Assembly (NCBI GenBank): GCA_023055355.1
Contig: JALJCS010000004.1
Coordinates: 21,209,744 to 21,273,743 of the forward strand
Source of the DNA: Agelaius tricolor
Taxonomy: Eukaryota > Chordata > Aves > Passeriformes > Icteridae
Length of the DNA: 64,000 nucleotides
Reading direction: 5' to 3'
The notes under the pieces are model-generated. The model did no database searches. It was given only the letters and a program-made list of their open reading frames with translations, and was not told the origin of the DNA. Positions 23,400 through 36,709 of this stretch are shown here, piece after piece; position 1 is the stretch's first letter, and every line of letters starts with the position of its first letter. Both the position numbers and the translations under genes were made by a program.

Positions 23400-26300
23400 C
23401 TGAATTGCTGTTGTGATGAATCTAGCGCTGTCAAGCAAATCTTATCCTGATACTGAGCTGTTGTTTCAAAGCCTTTTCTTGGTTTGCACAGGGGAAGTTC
23501 CAACAGGTAACCATTGTGCTACTTGCCAGGACCTCTTCAGTGGGAATGCCTCTGATGTTTATTTTCCTGAGGGATGACCTGCACAGGACTCATGGTGTTC
23601 AAGCATGGCTTAAGGCCCAGCCATTCTGGGGGAAAGTACTTGGTTATAAGACCAGGTACCTGTAGCACAGGGGTAAAATGTCAGTTTTATAGCTTTCTTA
23701 AACATGAATGTTTTAATTTGGATTTGGAAAAGCTACCTATATTTCTCAGTGTTGTCATGAAATTGAAGGTACAGTAGTGTATACCAGTATATGGATGCTA
23801 GGTAGTAGCCTACAAGGAGTAAATTGGTATGCGCTCTTTACAAACAGTTGCATTTTTCTTTTTCCAGACAGAGCTGAAGACAAAAGAAATTCACAAAAAG
23901 TTCCTATATTACTTTGTAGATTATTCCACTCCCCATACTTTTAGGAAGAGGTGATTCCAGAGGAAAAACACCCCGTGTTCTTACTGTATGTCTAGTAGGA
24001 CTGATTCTGACATCATGAGTGGTGTTATTTAAAAATATACTTCCCACTCACCTCTATAAGTATTTATTTATTTACTATAATTCCTCACGCACAAAGAGAA
24101 CTAAGTCTGTTTCAGTATCCACTCCACATGCTGTGTCCATTCTAAGCCAGTCTCTGCTTTTGTTTTATACACAAGTTTGCAAGAGAGAAAAAGGTATGAA
24201 CACTTCACAATTTTGCTGGCCAAGAAAAGTCTCCCGTAATTCCCATAATTAGTTTCCAAACTTTGTTTACCTAAGAAACCTGCTTTATTTTCCATTCTGT
24301 GTGAATCAGAAGCCCTGAGTGTCATAGCTTAGTAATGCTGTTCCCCAATTTGGTGCCTTCTCCTGCCACACTGAGACTCCAAAACCACTTTACTGCTCAC
24401 TGGCTTCCCCTTCTCCCACTTTCACCTGAAGATGGTCAGAGAGGAGAACTGGAGACACAAAAGCAAAAAACCACAGCCTGAGACAAGAATGATTTACAGG
24501 AAACTGCAATAAGATAAAACAAACAGTAACAGCAATAATATTAATAATAAAGGAAAAAAAAGGTGGAGAGCTCAAGCCAACAGCAGTGGCACCACCCAAA
24601 CTGATCCCTCTGGTCAGGACTAATGTCACCTTGCCACTCCATCTGCCAGTCTTGCTCTGCTGGAAGAGGAACACCCTTTGTTCTCAGATGTGAAAGAAAG
24701 TCCCTTTCCCCAGCTCCTAGCAATAAGGTAAATGCTAAGGAATGTCATCATAGCCACACCCAGACAGCTCCAGGCTCTGCTCCCTCACAGCTCTCTGGAC
24801 CAAAACCAGTACAATGAACCAACAAGATTTTTGACATCCCATTTGAGAGGAAACCACCGCAAAAGTACACATGAAGATTCACTGGGTGATTAGAAATTCT
24901 TACTGTATGTCAGCTTAGCTTTGACAAGGAACTCTGTTTTCATGTTAAAACAGTAGACAGGAATGAAGAGACTATCTGTTGCAGTTTATGGTCTCTGCTA
25001 TAAGATTCCACTGTAACTTTTGGGAAGTTAGGTCTATTTTTCACCTTAAAATGTAGGAAACTTGACAGTAAGACACCTTTTCCCTATATATGGAATATAG
25101 GGAAGTGTTTGCCCATGAATGCCTTTCAGGACATAAGAGGAGACTTCTGTATTTGCTGTTTCTTGGCTCCTTTAAATACATTTCCAGTTTGCCTGGAAAC
25201 ATCACTGCTGTCACTGTAGGCAGCACATGCTAAAATTTTTCAAGAGAGGCTGTATTTTAGGGCAGTTAGATTCTTTTGGGATTTGACAGCATTAGACTGC
25301 TAGACTCTAATAACTTATAATTACATAACCTGTGAATTAGGAAAACATCCAGAGGTTTTCAGACTGTGTTGATGAATTTAATTACAATTTAAAATCTTTG
25401 TCAGATGAGTACAAAAAGGACTATGCTGTGTAACACCCTTCTGCCCACTCAGTATAGTTACTCTGTGTTCAAGTATTGTACCTGAATCAGCAATTCCAAA
25501 CACTTGAACTTTCCTGTTCCACCTAAGACCAACCCCAGTTTGTTGATGGTCCAAAGGACCTCTCCTGGCAAGATACTGACTAGTGAAAGAGGAAAAAAAA
25601 AGAGAAGAAAAGAAAGAGCAAAAGGCTTTTAACTTGTGCCGCATATGATAATGATAGAGCGCCTTCAAAGAGCACTGGGGTTTTTGAAAATCACAGGAGT
25701 GCAAAGAGATCACCCCTAGATATTTGAATTATTAACATATGTTTAACCATTAAAGAAAGATGTATTGATAGAATATCAATGCGATTAATTATTTAGTCAC
25801 ACAAAGTACAGCTTAGAAAACAAATTAAGTATTCCCCACAGTTTGGGAATGACAAACCTTGAATAAATGCATCATAAAAGGGTTTGTTACCACACGGCCT
25901 GGTAATAACAGATGATCTTAGTGTGTCATGGAAAATGTGTTTATGTTGGTTGTATTTATTTTGGTTACAAGACGAGCCTTCATCAGCTGATCTGTGGTGA
26001 GATGGAATGGAGAAAACCACAAGAAACAACTTTGTGCTTGAAGGGAAACGTGGCAGCTTTTCAGATTGTGGTTTTCAAACAATAGATTTTTGACAGAAGT
26101 GTGTACAGCTGTTTGAGGAAGAAAGTCCACCTAATAAATACCTTACACATGCTGTTTTTCTGTGTCTCTAGTAAGTACTTCTGAATGTATTGCTAATGCA
26201 GATCCTGTGGTAAGATCACAACACCTCTCTCCTAGTCTTTGTTGACAGGAGAAAAATACTGTGCTCTTGGAACCTGTTGCTCTTTTTATTTTTTGTCAGC

Positions 26301-27760
26301 CATGGCAAATAAAATCTTAATCATTGCATATCTACTTTGTAATACACTTGTCTCTGAAATTCATTCAGATTTTGGTTCCAGTGTATGATTACTGCATAGT
26401 TTCTTCAGTCATCAGTCAACTATTCAAACAATTCAAGCAGATTTTTGCTATTAAGTCTGCAGGAGTACAAGATAAGTACTTTTTTTCTATGTATGTGATA
26501 CTAGAAACATTGAATTAGTAAGCACAGTTTTGGGGAAACATCCTAAAACTTGCCTTTATTTTATTTATGTATAGTTGTGGGCACCTGGCTGAGTTAGGTG
26601 CCCGATACGCAGCAGTGTTATTCATCAACAGTCAGGCTGTATACACTTTTCTACCTTCCATGTTGAAGGACTTGCAACAGCAGGTGAGGTTTATGTTGGT
26701 ATTTTCCATGCCTAGAGAGAGACAGAACTAGTATATCCTCTTCCCAAGGGATGCAAGGAAGGAGAGAGTCTGAAGCCAACTAGAGTGTCTGTGGCACAAG
26801 TGAGAACCAGGAAAGTTTGGGTACCTCTGAGTGTAACCTCAGGATTGAGCTGAACTGCAACAGGAGCATTGAATGACACACACATTGTTCATGATGACTA
26901 CAAGATAGGAAAAATACTCTCAGCTATCTTTATATCACTGTGCTTTTCTGATGCCAGAAAATACACTTCTGTTTTCATCTAAAGGTATTACAAAATACTA
27001 CTGGACATGGTCAACTTGAAAATTGAACAGGAAAGTTGGTATGCATGTGGAAAAAAGAAAGACAGGAAAATGCAGGAATAAAAAAAAATTAATTAATTGT
27101 AGCCAAGAATTGTGCAAGCAATTCTCATTGTGCCAGAAATTAAACAGCTAAACAGTGATATATCACATGATATCTTGTCCCTATTGTGTTTGGAGAACCA
27201 TATCTGGAACATTTCTGTAGCTTTATTTGGTTTTCTTTGTTGAGTGAATATTTTCAGCTTGTCAGTCATGTACATAGTATCTCACCTATGTATTACTATT
27301 AAAGCACAGCAATTATTCTGTAATTCATATTGCAGTTTATTGCTCCATTTTGGCAATTGCAGTTGTCTGGGGTAGCAAACTCTGGGCTTCCTAGGAAAAT
27401 CAGCTCCAGGCCCTCTTGGAAGCAGGTGTCCCATGCATCTCACTCAGGAGAAGACAGTCACAAAAGGTCTACAGTTCAAATTGTAACCCATGTCACAAAT
27501 GAAAAATTTGTCTTTAACCCAGTGGCGCAGAGGCAACTCTTTTCAGGTCACTTTGGTCCAGGGCTCTCATGGACCTTGTCCTGGGGTGTAGTGGCAAGGG
27601 AACAAAGGCAATATTTATTCCATGGTCCTGGGGTGTGGAACATGGGGAAGGTGTGGAAGTGGGCTTCTGGTGTTTTTGAGGGAAAGCTCTTTGTCCCTTG
27701 TTTCATATTTTTAGGGAACTTGCTGAATAATTTAGTCTTAATAGGCTGTAAGGACTTCAC
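23400..27760. other. non-coding tract, no gene recognised
   Basis: A+T-rich DNA. A purine-rich patch lies at 25590-25620. A block at 24390-24830 has more balanced composition and reminds me of reverse-oriented LTR or ERV-derived sequence, but I cannot match it to a family and do not call it. A 172-codon frame at 27330-27848 is about what chance allows in 64 kb of six frames. Confidence 0.5.
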
Positions 27761-27774
27761 ACGTGTAGGTCTTC

Positions 27775-27905
27775 TGCCAGCTAATAAGACTTGGTACATA
27801 TATTACTCTTCGCATCTGCAAAGCACTTTACAAACATTAACTAATTAAGCCTCAGAACACTCTGGGGAGGTAAGTATAAGTAAGTTATTATTGTTACGTA
27901 AGGAA
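27775..27905 (-). mobile_element. ancient MIR/CORE-type SINE fragment
   Basis: The stretch with GCATCTGCAAAGCACTTTAC, then AATTAAGCCTCAGAACACTC, TGGGGAGGTAAGTA and AAGTTATTATTGTTA is the complement of the 3' half of MIR-like SINEs. In those, 'aataataa ... acttacctcacaggggtgttgtgag' precedes 'gtttgtaaagtgctttgagat'. Such SINEs predate the amniote radiation. It contains a strong rightward splice-donor-like sequence, GGAG/GTAAGTA, at 27870. It is otherwise inert. Confidence 0.6.
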
Positions 27906-27909
27906 GGCT

Positions 27910-30900
27910 CTTGGCACTCCTCTCTGTGGAACTCTCAGGGGAAATCCTAATCCTCCACACTGCAGCCCCTTCTGATCTTCAGTCCCACTTGTGAGTTACA
28001 TTTACAGAGTGAATCCAGAAATGAAGCCATGCTCCCACTCCTTGCGCATCCATAAGGAAATTTTGCATGCTCTGCAACTGCTTACTTGCTTCTTGCACCA
28101 ACTCTCAGTGCCAGCAGAGACAGCTTTAGGGATTGCATAAGTCTTCTGTGCTTCTTCTCCTAGGTCTCTTTCCTTCATAGAATCCTGCATCTTAAAAGGC
28201 TGCAATGATCACAAGTGTGATGATGATATTTTTGGAGAAGTCAGAAAGAAAGCAAGCTTGGGGGAAAACCCAAATAAACAACGTCTGTAAGAACACGGTA
28301 TAGGGAAAATCATATTAATTTATACTTAGAAAATGGAAGTTTCTACTTTAGAACCTCATCCCAGCTAGTAGTAAATATTCTGTTGATGTCAGTCATGCAG
28401 GAACAGCCTGAACAAAATCATTAGGAATCCCTGTATTTTCTTCAATGCATGGATTTTCAGTATAGAATTTCCAGGAAAACTAGTGGAAACTGTGCCAAAA
28501 TCCTTAACATTCAAGTTGATTTTATTAAGAAAACAATCCCCAAATGCAATGTCAGTGAAAGCAACATCAACCAATGCTGGTTTTTTCCAGCTTCCAGAAG
28601 AACTTTTCTGCAAAACTTGGACCAGATTTTCTGAATTGCACAGAGGTTTCTCACGATGTGTCATGCAGGGGTGCTGTGCAGGGAGGTCTGAAAACACTCT
28701 CAGCTGTGACCAGCTAAGATTTTGGAAAGTGCATATTAGAAGCAGAAAAGCATGCCCTGCAGGTCACATCATGAATTTCTGACACAGGAACACTCTCTAT
28801 GGCTCTGATGAAAACTGGCTGATGACTCCATTGAAAAAGCACATTCAAATCTCTGCTCAGCAGAGTTCCTTGTGAGGATCTGGGGCCTTGTAGTCATAAC
28901 AGTGCTGTTAATGTACCACATAAAAGAGGAACTTTGAAGCTCTGACAAGGGCAGTGAGAGAAAGCAGGATGGCAGCTGCTGTGTCAGTCACTTTCTTTTC
29001 TGTGGGAACCAGCTGGCTGTTATTATCACTTACTATTTATCATTTAAGGGAGACTTGTTACAAAAAAAAGAGAAAGAAAAAGAAACAACAACCCAAAAAA
29101 ATACCTCCATGGCCAGAAAAAGTGGTCTGTGGGGACTTTGGAAGTAATCTTTGGGGACTTTCTGTGGTTTGATACATATTTAGGCTGATGGTTTTTCAAT
29201 ACACCACTTCCTCTCCAACCACCTTAGCTGCCATATTAAAATGATCAAGTTGACCACAGATTTACTAAAGAGAAATATGCGGTTCACTTAGTCTTTAAAC
29301 CACATAAATACCAAAGAGGGATTTCTCCAGTTTCCAGCATTCATCTTGAAAATACTGCTTAATATTAAATCATTAGACATCAGGCATTTTTTTTTTTGTA
29401 CAACCTACAAGCAGGCACTTAAAATCTCAGTCATCTCCCACTAGAAGTGAAACAAGTACGTCCTGTGCAGTAGAGCACAACAGCAGGTTTCTAGTGAGGC
29501 TGAAGAGCCTTGAAAAGATTATCTAGTTGAATAAAAGGACAACGTACTTGAAGACAATTTGATTTCTTTGAAATCCTTGTTTTTCAACAGCTGCTTGTGG
29601 CTACTTAAGTATGTGTTTTCAAGGGAATAAGCCTATGTGCACTTCACCGAGGCACATACTGACTTTTGTGCTTTAACTCTGCATATACTGTTGTCTTTGC
29701 TATTGTCTGAAGGGGATGTGCATCTGCACATTTGTGTGTGTCTGTGTGCATTTATTTACCTATTTACCTAGATGTTCTCTGCAGGGAAAACCAAAGATAA
29801 ACAATCCTTAATAAAGACTCATACATGTGAAATTTTCTAGATGTTGAAAAAAAACATGCAAAGACACATTTGACTGCCATTCACACTAAGCAACCAAGTA
29901 GCAGAACACTAACATAAGCATCAGCAGACACCACCCTAGGCTTTACCCCAGGCACTTCATGCACAGAACATGCTCCTTCAAAGACAACCCCACCCCATGC
30001 TACATTCTGCCAAGGCCTCTCCTTAAGACTCCTCTTCTTTGTGACTTCTTCTCCTATAAAAGACATGACAGAACTAAGCAAATGGTCAGTATGGGGTAAC
30101 CACTGTGCTTTATTGTGCTTAGCTGTGTTGGCTTGCCAGAATGTTCTGCTCTTCTCATCTCCTCATTACCTCCACCTTCTATCTATTGTGTCATGACTTA
30201 AATTGGGCCCTGAATGGATGCGTATGGAAGGATGGAAATCAATTGTTGTACAGTAGTACAATATCTAGCTGGACAGTATCCATGGACAGCACAGCAGGAC
30301 AGCCAAATTATAAAAATATGTCAGAGAATTGGAGAAACAAAGTAAGAAAAGAAGTAATAGGCTTTTTTGCTTTAGCTGAGGCCCCAAAAGTATTTGGAGA
30401 ATATATCTCTTTACCAGGGAGCAACAATTAGCCACCAAGCCAGGGAGCCCAGATGAGATATGAGATGAGATTTTGAGGTTCCTCCAAGGTATATTAAGGT
30501 GCTGTCATTTGGATGGTTCTGGGAGCAACACAGGAGAAAGCCTTTTTCCATGCACAGTGGAATGAGATGCTGCCAGGTGCTGCTGCATGCCCCAAGGTGC
30601 TGTGAGAGCACCTTGAATTGCCTTGCAAGCATGTGGCTTAGCAGGATTTGTCAAGGATACCCACACCAGTCAGTACAAGTTTGCCATGCACGTGTCTTAG
30701 TGGCATTTGAAAATTCTTTCAGTTGTTTTTTGCTGCCCTTTTGTAAGTTCTGTCCCAAAGAACATAACGGCAGCAATCTGCCCTCATTCTCCTGGACTTC
30801 AGGAAAATTAGGAAAGGAGATCCACAGATTTTTTTTTTTGCATTAGAAAAAATGTAATATTTCTCCCGACAAAATACTTGTTTAAGAGCCTGGTTCACTA

Positions 30901-32940
30901 TGTAATCTTTCATCAACTTTTCCACTTTTGTTTCCTAGGTATAATCAAGTGCAAGTTTATACCTGCTCCTGCACCTCTTCCTACACATACACCATACTTG
31001 AACATCAGATGGTTTTGCATTGTTCAACTACCTGCAAAGTCATTTTTCCTTATTCCTTGTTTTGATAAACAGAAAGCAGTTTTGTCCCTCCTCCTGCCAC
31101 AGTTCAGAAGAGCTTTAAGCAATTACAATTTTTCACCTTTAAGTCAAATTGTATTCTTACATGCTTGTGTATGATTTCTGTAAGTATTGCATATACATTT
31201 CTGAGGGTAGAACTTGACCAGTCAACATCTTTCACCATGAGCCAACAGGAGGGAAAATGAGTATGTGTTGCAAAAGACATTTATCTCAACACAGAGTGGG
31301 AGTATGTTACACATACACCATTGATTTTTGTGATTCAATGTTTTCGCTAAGAGGATGGTAATAATCTGCACAATTAATCTTTTTCTGAAAATCACTCTTC
31401 AAGCAAGATTTAAATATTGATGGGGGGTCTGTGGGAATATTTTGTTTTTAATGTCTTTGTTTCCCTTGGGAAGTGTGCTTCTGCCAGGACCTGTACCTTG
31501 TAGTCAGGCAGCATGCATACAAGGAAAGGAGGCACAGTTCAAGCATGTGCTTGAATTTGAAGGGTTTCCAAAACTTAGCTGTTTTATTCACACTCAGAAG
31601 TCATCATCTTTCAGTATCTTCTTCACATAAAAAAAGGAATTTTAGACTTAAGTTTTAGGAGAAAAGGGTGTGTTTTCATGATGAACATGATGGTGACAGG
31701 AAGAAAATAGTAGGTTGAGATGAACCCTCCAAAGTAACCAGTTAACTGTGAGTGGGAAAGATGAAGGTCCTACAAAGCACCCACACTAAAGTTTGGGTCT
31801 CAGTTCCCCTTCAAGGTGAAATTCATAGGAAAAATTAGGTTTTTACAATCATTGCCTGCAAAGCCTCAGCTGATGTTGCAGTACTTGATGTTGGTGCCAG
31901 CATGGAATCCTTTGATTTCAGTGTTGATACAGAACTGGGGGCTGTTGCTCAGCTGTGATGATAATGATGTTCTTCCAGAGTACTGCCACTGCACTTATTT
32001 TTCAGATTTTATTCAAAGATTTCTTCCTTTTTAGAAGAGACAATATTTTAACATGGGAGCACTAAACAATCAGAAAACCATATTTTGACCACATCAGGTG
32101 AATTCTTGCAAATTATCCAGTGACGTCTTTTGGACTTTCTTTGGAGAGTTAAGCCCTGGAAACTGTGTCCTTCTCTTCATGCTAAGCAGCCTGAGCCCAC
32201 TGTGTCAGATATCTGTAATTCCTTTCCTACCTACAGATTTTGTGTTAAATATGGAGACAAAAGTGACAGGCAAAACAGTGTTTCGATGTATGTGAATTAT
32301 GGTATTTGAGAGTTACAGTAAACTGTTATTTTAAACAAAGTAGCTCAAAACATGGTGTGACAGAAAGAACAGGGAGATTTAAGTGCCCTCTATGAGCTGA
32401 GTAGCACACTACTCACAAAGCTAATGTCTTCTCGGTGTTATGCCAGCCAAGCTCCCTGACATTCTAAAGCCCAAGCTGTTTGTAAGGTTATTATTAGAGA
32501 TTTCTCAATTTCTGAAGCCAAGGGAGAAAAATAGTAACTGAGGTAAATGTTGCAAGGCCCCCAGACTGTGTTTTTGTTTGTGATTTATGATTCAGATGCA
32601 GACATCCTGTTCTGGTAGAAATAGCCTTGCTGGTGTGTTTGACACTGTGTTTCAATAGGTACTTTTTGAACAGAAAGTAGAAACAAGAAGGGGGTAGTTG
32701 AGCTTCTGAGGACTGAAAAACAAATCAGCCTGTCTGTTGTGTGAGGCACTCTCCTGTTCCCCTGAGGAGAAAGCTCTTAGTGGATTTTGGCTCCTGCAAT
32801 GACAATCATGTTATGTTTCATGCTTCTTACTGCACAGTAAATAACATTATGTTATTTACATAACACCTAAAGTGTCTTTGGGTAGGAATACAAAAGTGGA
32901 GAAAATGCATTTAATTAGAAAAAACTCCTACTGCTCATTG
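27910..32940. other. non-coding tract, no gene recognised
   Basis: A+T-rich DNA with short homopolymer runs (T-rich at 29390-29398, T10 near 30830) and a TG-rich patch near 29730. No open frame, repeat family or RNA gene is supported. Confidence 0.55.
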
Positions 32941-32945
32941 TAGAA

Positions 32946-33022
32946 TGGACTGCAAGCAGTATACTGCAAGCAGTATATACTTGCAGTATACTGCAAGCAA
33001 GAATATACTGCAAGCAGTATAA
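32946..33022. repeat. cluster of ACTGCAAGCAGT repeats with an 18-bp palindrome
   Basis: The near-palindrome ACTGCAAGCAGT occurs at 32949, 32963 and 33008, with a variant (ACTGCAAGCAA) at 32990 and an inverted piece at 32979. The segment CTTGCAGTATACTGCAAG (32980-32997) is a perfect 18-bp palindrome. The set can fold into alternative hairpins. I see no coding or known family. Confidence 0.85.
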
Positions 33023-33029
33023 CTAGTGT

Positions 33030-35610
33030 CATTGCTACTCCCACCTGTTATTGTTTATATATTAGTTCATTTGATTTCCACCTTTTTGTTCTCTATAATG
33101 GAGGTTTAAGCCTGTTCTGGCCTTTTTATTTATATACTAGTTGCCTCCTGCGAACAGGAAAAAAACCCTTATTTGAACCAGATGTAAAAGTTTTGCCCAG
33201 ACCTTTACTCGGCCTTCCAGCGGCATGAGTCAAGTGAGCAGACCAGAGGTGATAACAAAGAACAATATCTGATAGCAGTCACAGAAATCCTGTAAGCTGA
33301 TGGAGAGTTATACAGCTCATTTTTAGCATACTGGTTTTCTATAAATACACTGAAGTGGGGTAGGATTTCTTTAGGGCACACTGTTTATCTGTGCTGAAAG
33401 GGAAAACTGGAAAATTGAAAATCAGCTTGGGTAGTGACAAAAATATTCAACTGTATTATTTAACACTTTATTAAATTTGTTGCAATTCTAATCACTTCTG
33501 ATCACACTAGATAACATCTTGAATGAACTATGAACTCTGATACACAGTTTAAACACCAGCTGTATGGTGTCCAAAGGATGGAGATGATTTGAAACATTTT
33601 TCCATGTCTGAATTCCTGCTATGCAGTGTAGCTTGCAATGAACCTGAAATAACGGAACTACAAAGACAAAAACATTGCTATGGCAACAAACTATTTCTAA
33701 TTTAAGTGAGCTTGGTGTAAGAAAAGAAGCAATAGTGTGATTTAAACAGAAACAGACTTTGCAAAATAAGAAATGCAATCATTAATTAAAAATTAAACAT
33801 TTATTTAGCCCTCCACCTGTAATAATTTAGCATATCCATCTGTAACTCTCTTTTCTCTGGTATTTTCTGAATTTACAGAAATATAGAACAACATTTTATG
33901 GCTTTAGAAACTAAGACACGAGTTAATTGAGTCCATCCTGGGTGAGATATAGGAGTCCCTAAACAAAATTAAGTACAGAATATGCATGATTCAGGATGTA
34001 AGGTCAAGATTACTTATAGCTGGTGTTGGGCACCAAATTAGGGGCCTAAATCAGGAGTCGTTTTTGCCAGAACCTATCTCCACATTCAGCGAAGTCCACT
34101 AGAGTAGTGTGCCCATTATGTCTTTGGCTGAATTGTCAAGCCATGTTCTCTCTGATTTTCAGGGAGCACAACAGAACGGATTTCCTGGTCAGCTCTCTCA
34201 ATTAGAAGAGGAACCAAGATCAAAGACCTCAATTCACTCCGGTGGTTGATAGCGACTATAAAACTGTATTCCAATGCAAATTAATGTCACTCCTTTACCA
34301 TCCTCCAAGCTGCAATGATGATTTCCCTGACTTCAGGTTAACTAAAAGCAACAATATCTGCTTTTTCTACAACCTTGCTGCAATATAATGCTTTGGTGAA
34401 AGGATAAAATTAAGAATCTTCATCTGATAAACAAGAACTTTCTTATTGCTAGTATAATGGAAGAAGATGGAAACAAACTCCTTTTCTCTTCCCAACCTCT
34501 TTACAGGCAGATGGCTTGGCTGCTCTGTTGGGGTTTTTTTGTGGTTACATTTTTTTATCATTTGTTTATAGTTTTTTTCCAAAGGGTAGACCATTCTCTT
34601 AGAAAAATACATTGATAAAAGTATTTTGTAATTCTGTGTAATGCTTTGTCTTCCTTATGATTATCTCAGTCACTTTTTGGGAACTGTCAGAAACAAGTCT
34701 GTAGGGCCTGTGTGTTGCAACATACTGACTTGTCAAGGAGACATGGTATGCTCTGTATAAAGAAATGATGCTGCCTGCACTGCCTGAAGGAATGGACTCT
34801 GCTGCCTCTAGCCCTGCTGGAGACGGGGAAAGTTTTGGGACAGTGCACTTGGGACATGTAGGTGACCCTCATCTTGAATTCATTGCCTCTTGGTGATCAA
34901 AGGTCTAAAATGGCTGAGCAAGCAATGGATGACACCTTTTCAGCTCTACTTAACCACTTCAAAAGCTTCTGCTTTGCCATTTAGGCAAACCAGATGATTC
35001 AAGGAGTTACTGTTGATTGAAAGAAGAGTGACAACTTGGTTGGCCAATCAATTTCAAATAGGCTCTGCAGTAAATAAATGGCAATTTGTTTATTTTCTGC
35101 TGCCACAAAGCACAATTTGATTTGACTGCAGGGAAGCAGTGGCTTTTTCTGTAGTATTTGGTTACATTCTTTCAATTGAAGATAACTGGGAGAGAGTAGA
35201 ATCTTGAAAAATGTTGAAATATTATGATTTCTTAATGTTAAAATGGAACATATTTAATACTAAAAGATTAAATGGCATTTGAAATCAAATTGATTGATTC
35301 AAGCTTGCAGAATAAGGCCTAATCTTTGGTTGTTTTTCTTCTGCAGAATAAAATTATATCTGTAGTCAATATGGTTTTTTTGAAGTATGTTTACAGAGCT
35401 TTTTTGGTAAAACTGTCTTCATTACCTCTCTCACTATGTTTTGGACCTAAGTTTGGTGGGTTTGTTTGCTTTTGTAGGAGAATCTACTTGCAGTAATTTT
35501 GTTTGCCTCACAGCTGGACACTCCAAAAAGATGTAATTACTGTGTGACTCCTGTAACAGACTTTCTTAACTAAATACACTGTTTTGAAACAATCAGGCTT
35601 TTTATGCAGA
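33030..35610. other. non-coding tract, possible old CR1 scrap
   Basis: A+T-rich DNA. At about 33880-33990 a stretch (GAGTTAATTGAGTCCATCCT) faintly recalls the reverse strand of old CR1 tails, but is too decayed to call. Nothing else is supported. Confidence 0.45.
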
Positions 35611-35619
35611 GAATTTAAT

Positions 35620-35735
35620 TTATGTAATATCATCAATTTTTGGAGTTAGAAGGGACTAATTGTTCCCTGATCAGACCTTTTCTAATTATCCTAAAATTTC
35701 ATTCAGTCATTCCTTCATTATGCCTAATTATGCCT
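35620..35735 (-). mobile_element. ancient CR1-type LINE 3' end
   Basis: On the plus strand one reads ATCATCAATTTTTGGAGTTA, GAAGGGACTAATTG, TCAGACCTTTTC, and then AAAATTTCATTCAGTCATTC followed by CTTCATTATGCCTAAT. This is the complement of the tail of old amniote CR1 elements ('...gaagggac...tcatctagtctgacc...' then 'atttcatccagttattcctgcat'). The order and spacing of four blocks agree, although each is diverged. It has no coding capacity. Confidence 0.62.
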
Positions 35736-36660
35736 AATGGGTAAAGGTGGAATGAAGCCTTTTAAACAGATACCAAATCTTGATAAAAAGAGATTGCTGT
35801 GAGGTTATCTAAAACATATTCCAAATTTCCCAGTATACGGGTTTTGGCCATTAATACAAACTTAGATTTTTAATTGTTGGATATAAATTCTTCGTTTTTC
35901 TTTAGATGGTGGACTTGTTTCCCAGTACCATTTGCAGTATCTTTAGCAATATCTTTCCTGTTATTTATAATTTCTCCAAACTCTGAGCCATTATGGACTT
36001 ATCTGCAGCATCTTCATTCTTCCCACATCTCCATGGATGGATACCTTTCAGACAACACAAAAAAATTAAAATTATTCCCAAGGTCCTTTAATGGCAGATC
36101 TCAGATTTATTGTGAATTGTGACTCATTAATTAAAGAGATGCTGCATTAATGCATTCTGTTTGCATAGGGTAGAATTTTGAGGAATGTCTGGATTCACAG
36201 GAAATTATCCTGGCTGCCTTTATTAATCAGATGCCTTTATTAGTCAGAGGTGTTTTAAGTTTATTGGAATCACCTGTTTGCTCCATAATCATCTTGAATT
36301 ATATTTATTTTTGAGGCCTTGAAGACTGTAAAATAAAGAATCTATTTTAATGTTTCTGCTTTCATGAGAGGGAGACAGCAAAAGAAGCGCATTTTAGAAG
36401 AAACACAAGACTTATTTCTTTTAAAGGATTTGATGTCAATTGTATTAAGTGGAGATTTTCAGGGTCCAGTATACTGGCTCTACTCTGGGTAGACTGGAAT
36501 TGTTTGGAAATAATTACATTTCTGTAGGATATATTTCGTATACTTGCCTTGAAGAGAGATATGGACTTGAAATGCACACAGGAACCCTAGAGAAAAACAG
36601 TTTACTATAAAACATGTCCCACCACAGGTGGTTTCAAGCTGAAATATATCACAATGTATT

Positions 36661-36709
36661 TGTATTGTATATTCTATATTATTATTATATATTATTATAT
36701 ATATTATAC
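36661..36709. repeat. A+T microsatellite-like patch
   Basis: TATTGTATATTCTATATTATT and ATATATTATTATATATATTA-type sequence forms an impure (TA)/(TTA) simple repeat of about 49 bases. Confidence 0.8.

Noticed and set aside
23085..23503. Thr-His-rich reverse-strand frames
   Set aside because: They translate the (TG)n microsatellite.
24390..24830. Possible reverse-oriented LTR or ERV-derived block
   Set aside because: The composition is suggestive, but I could not match blocks to a family or find terminal TG/CA with a target duplication.
27330..27848. 172-codon plus-strand open frame
   Set aside because: No domain is recognised and its end runs into an old SINE. A rough stop-codon estimate makes about one frame of this length expected by chance.
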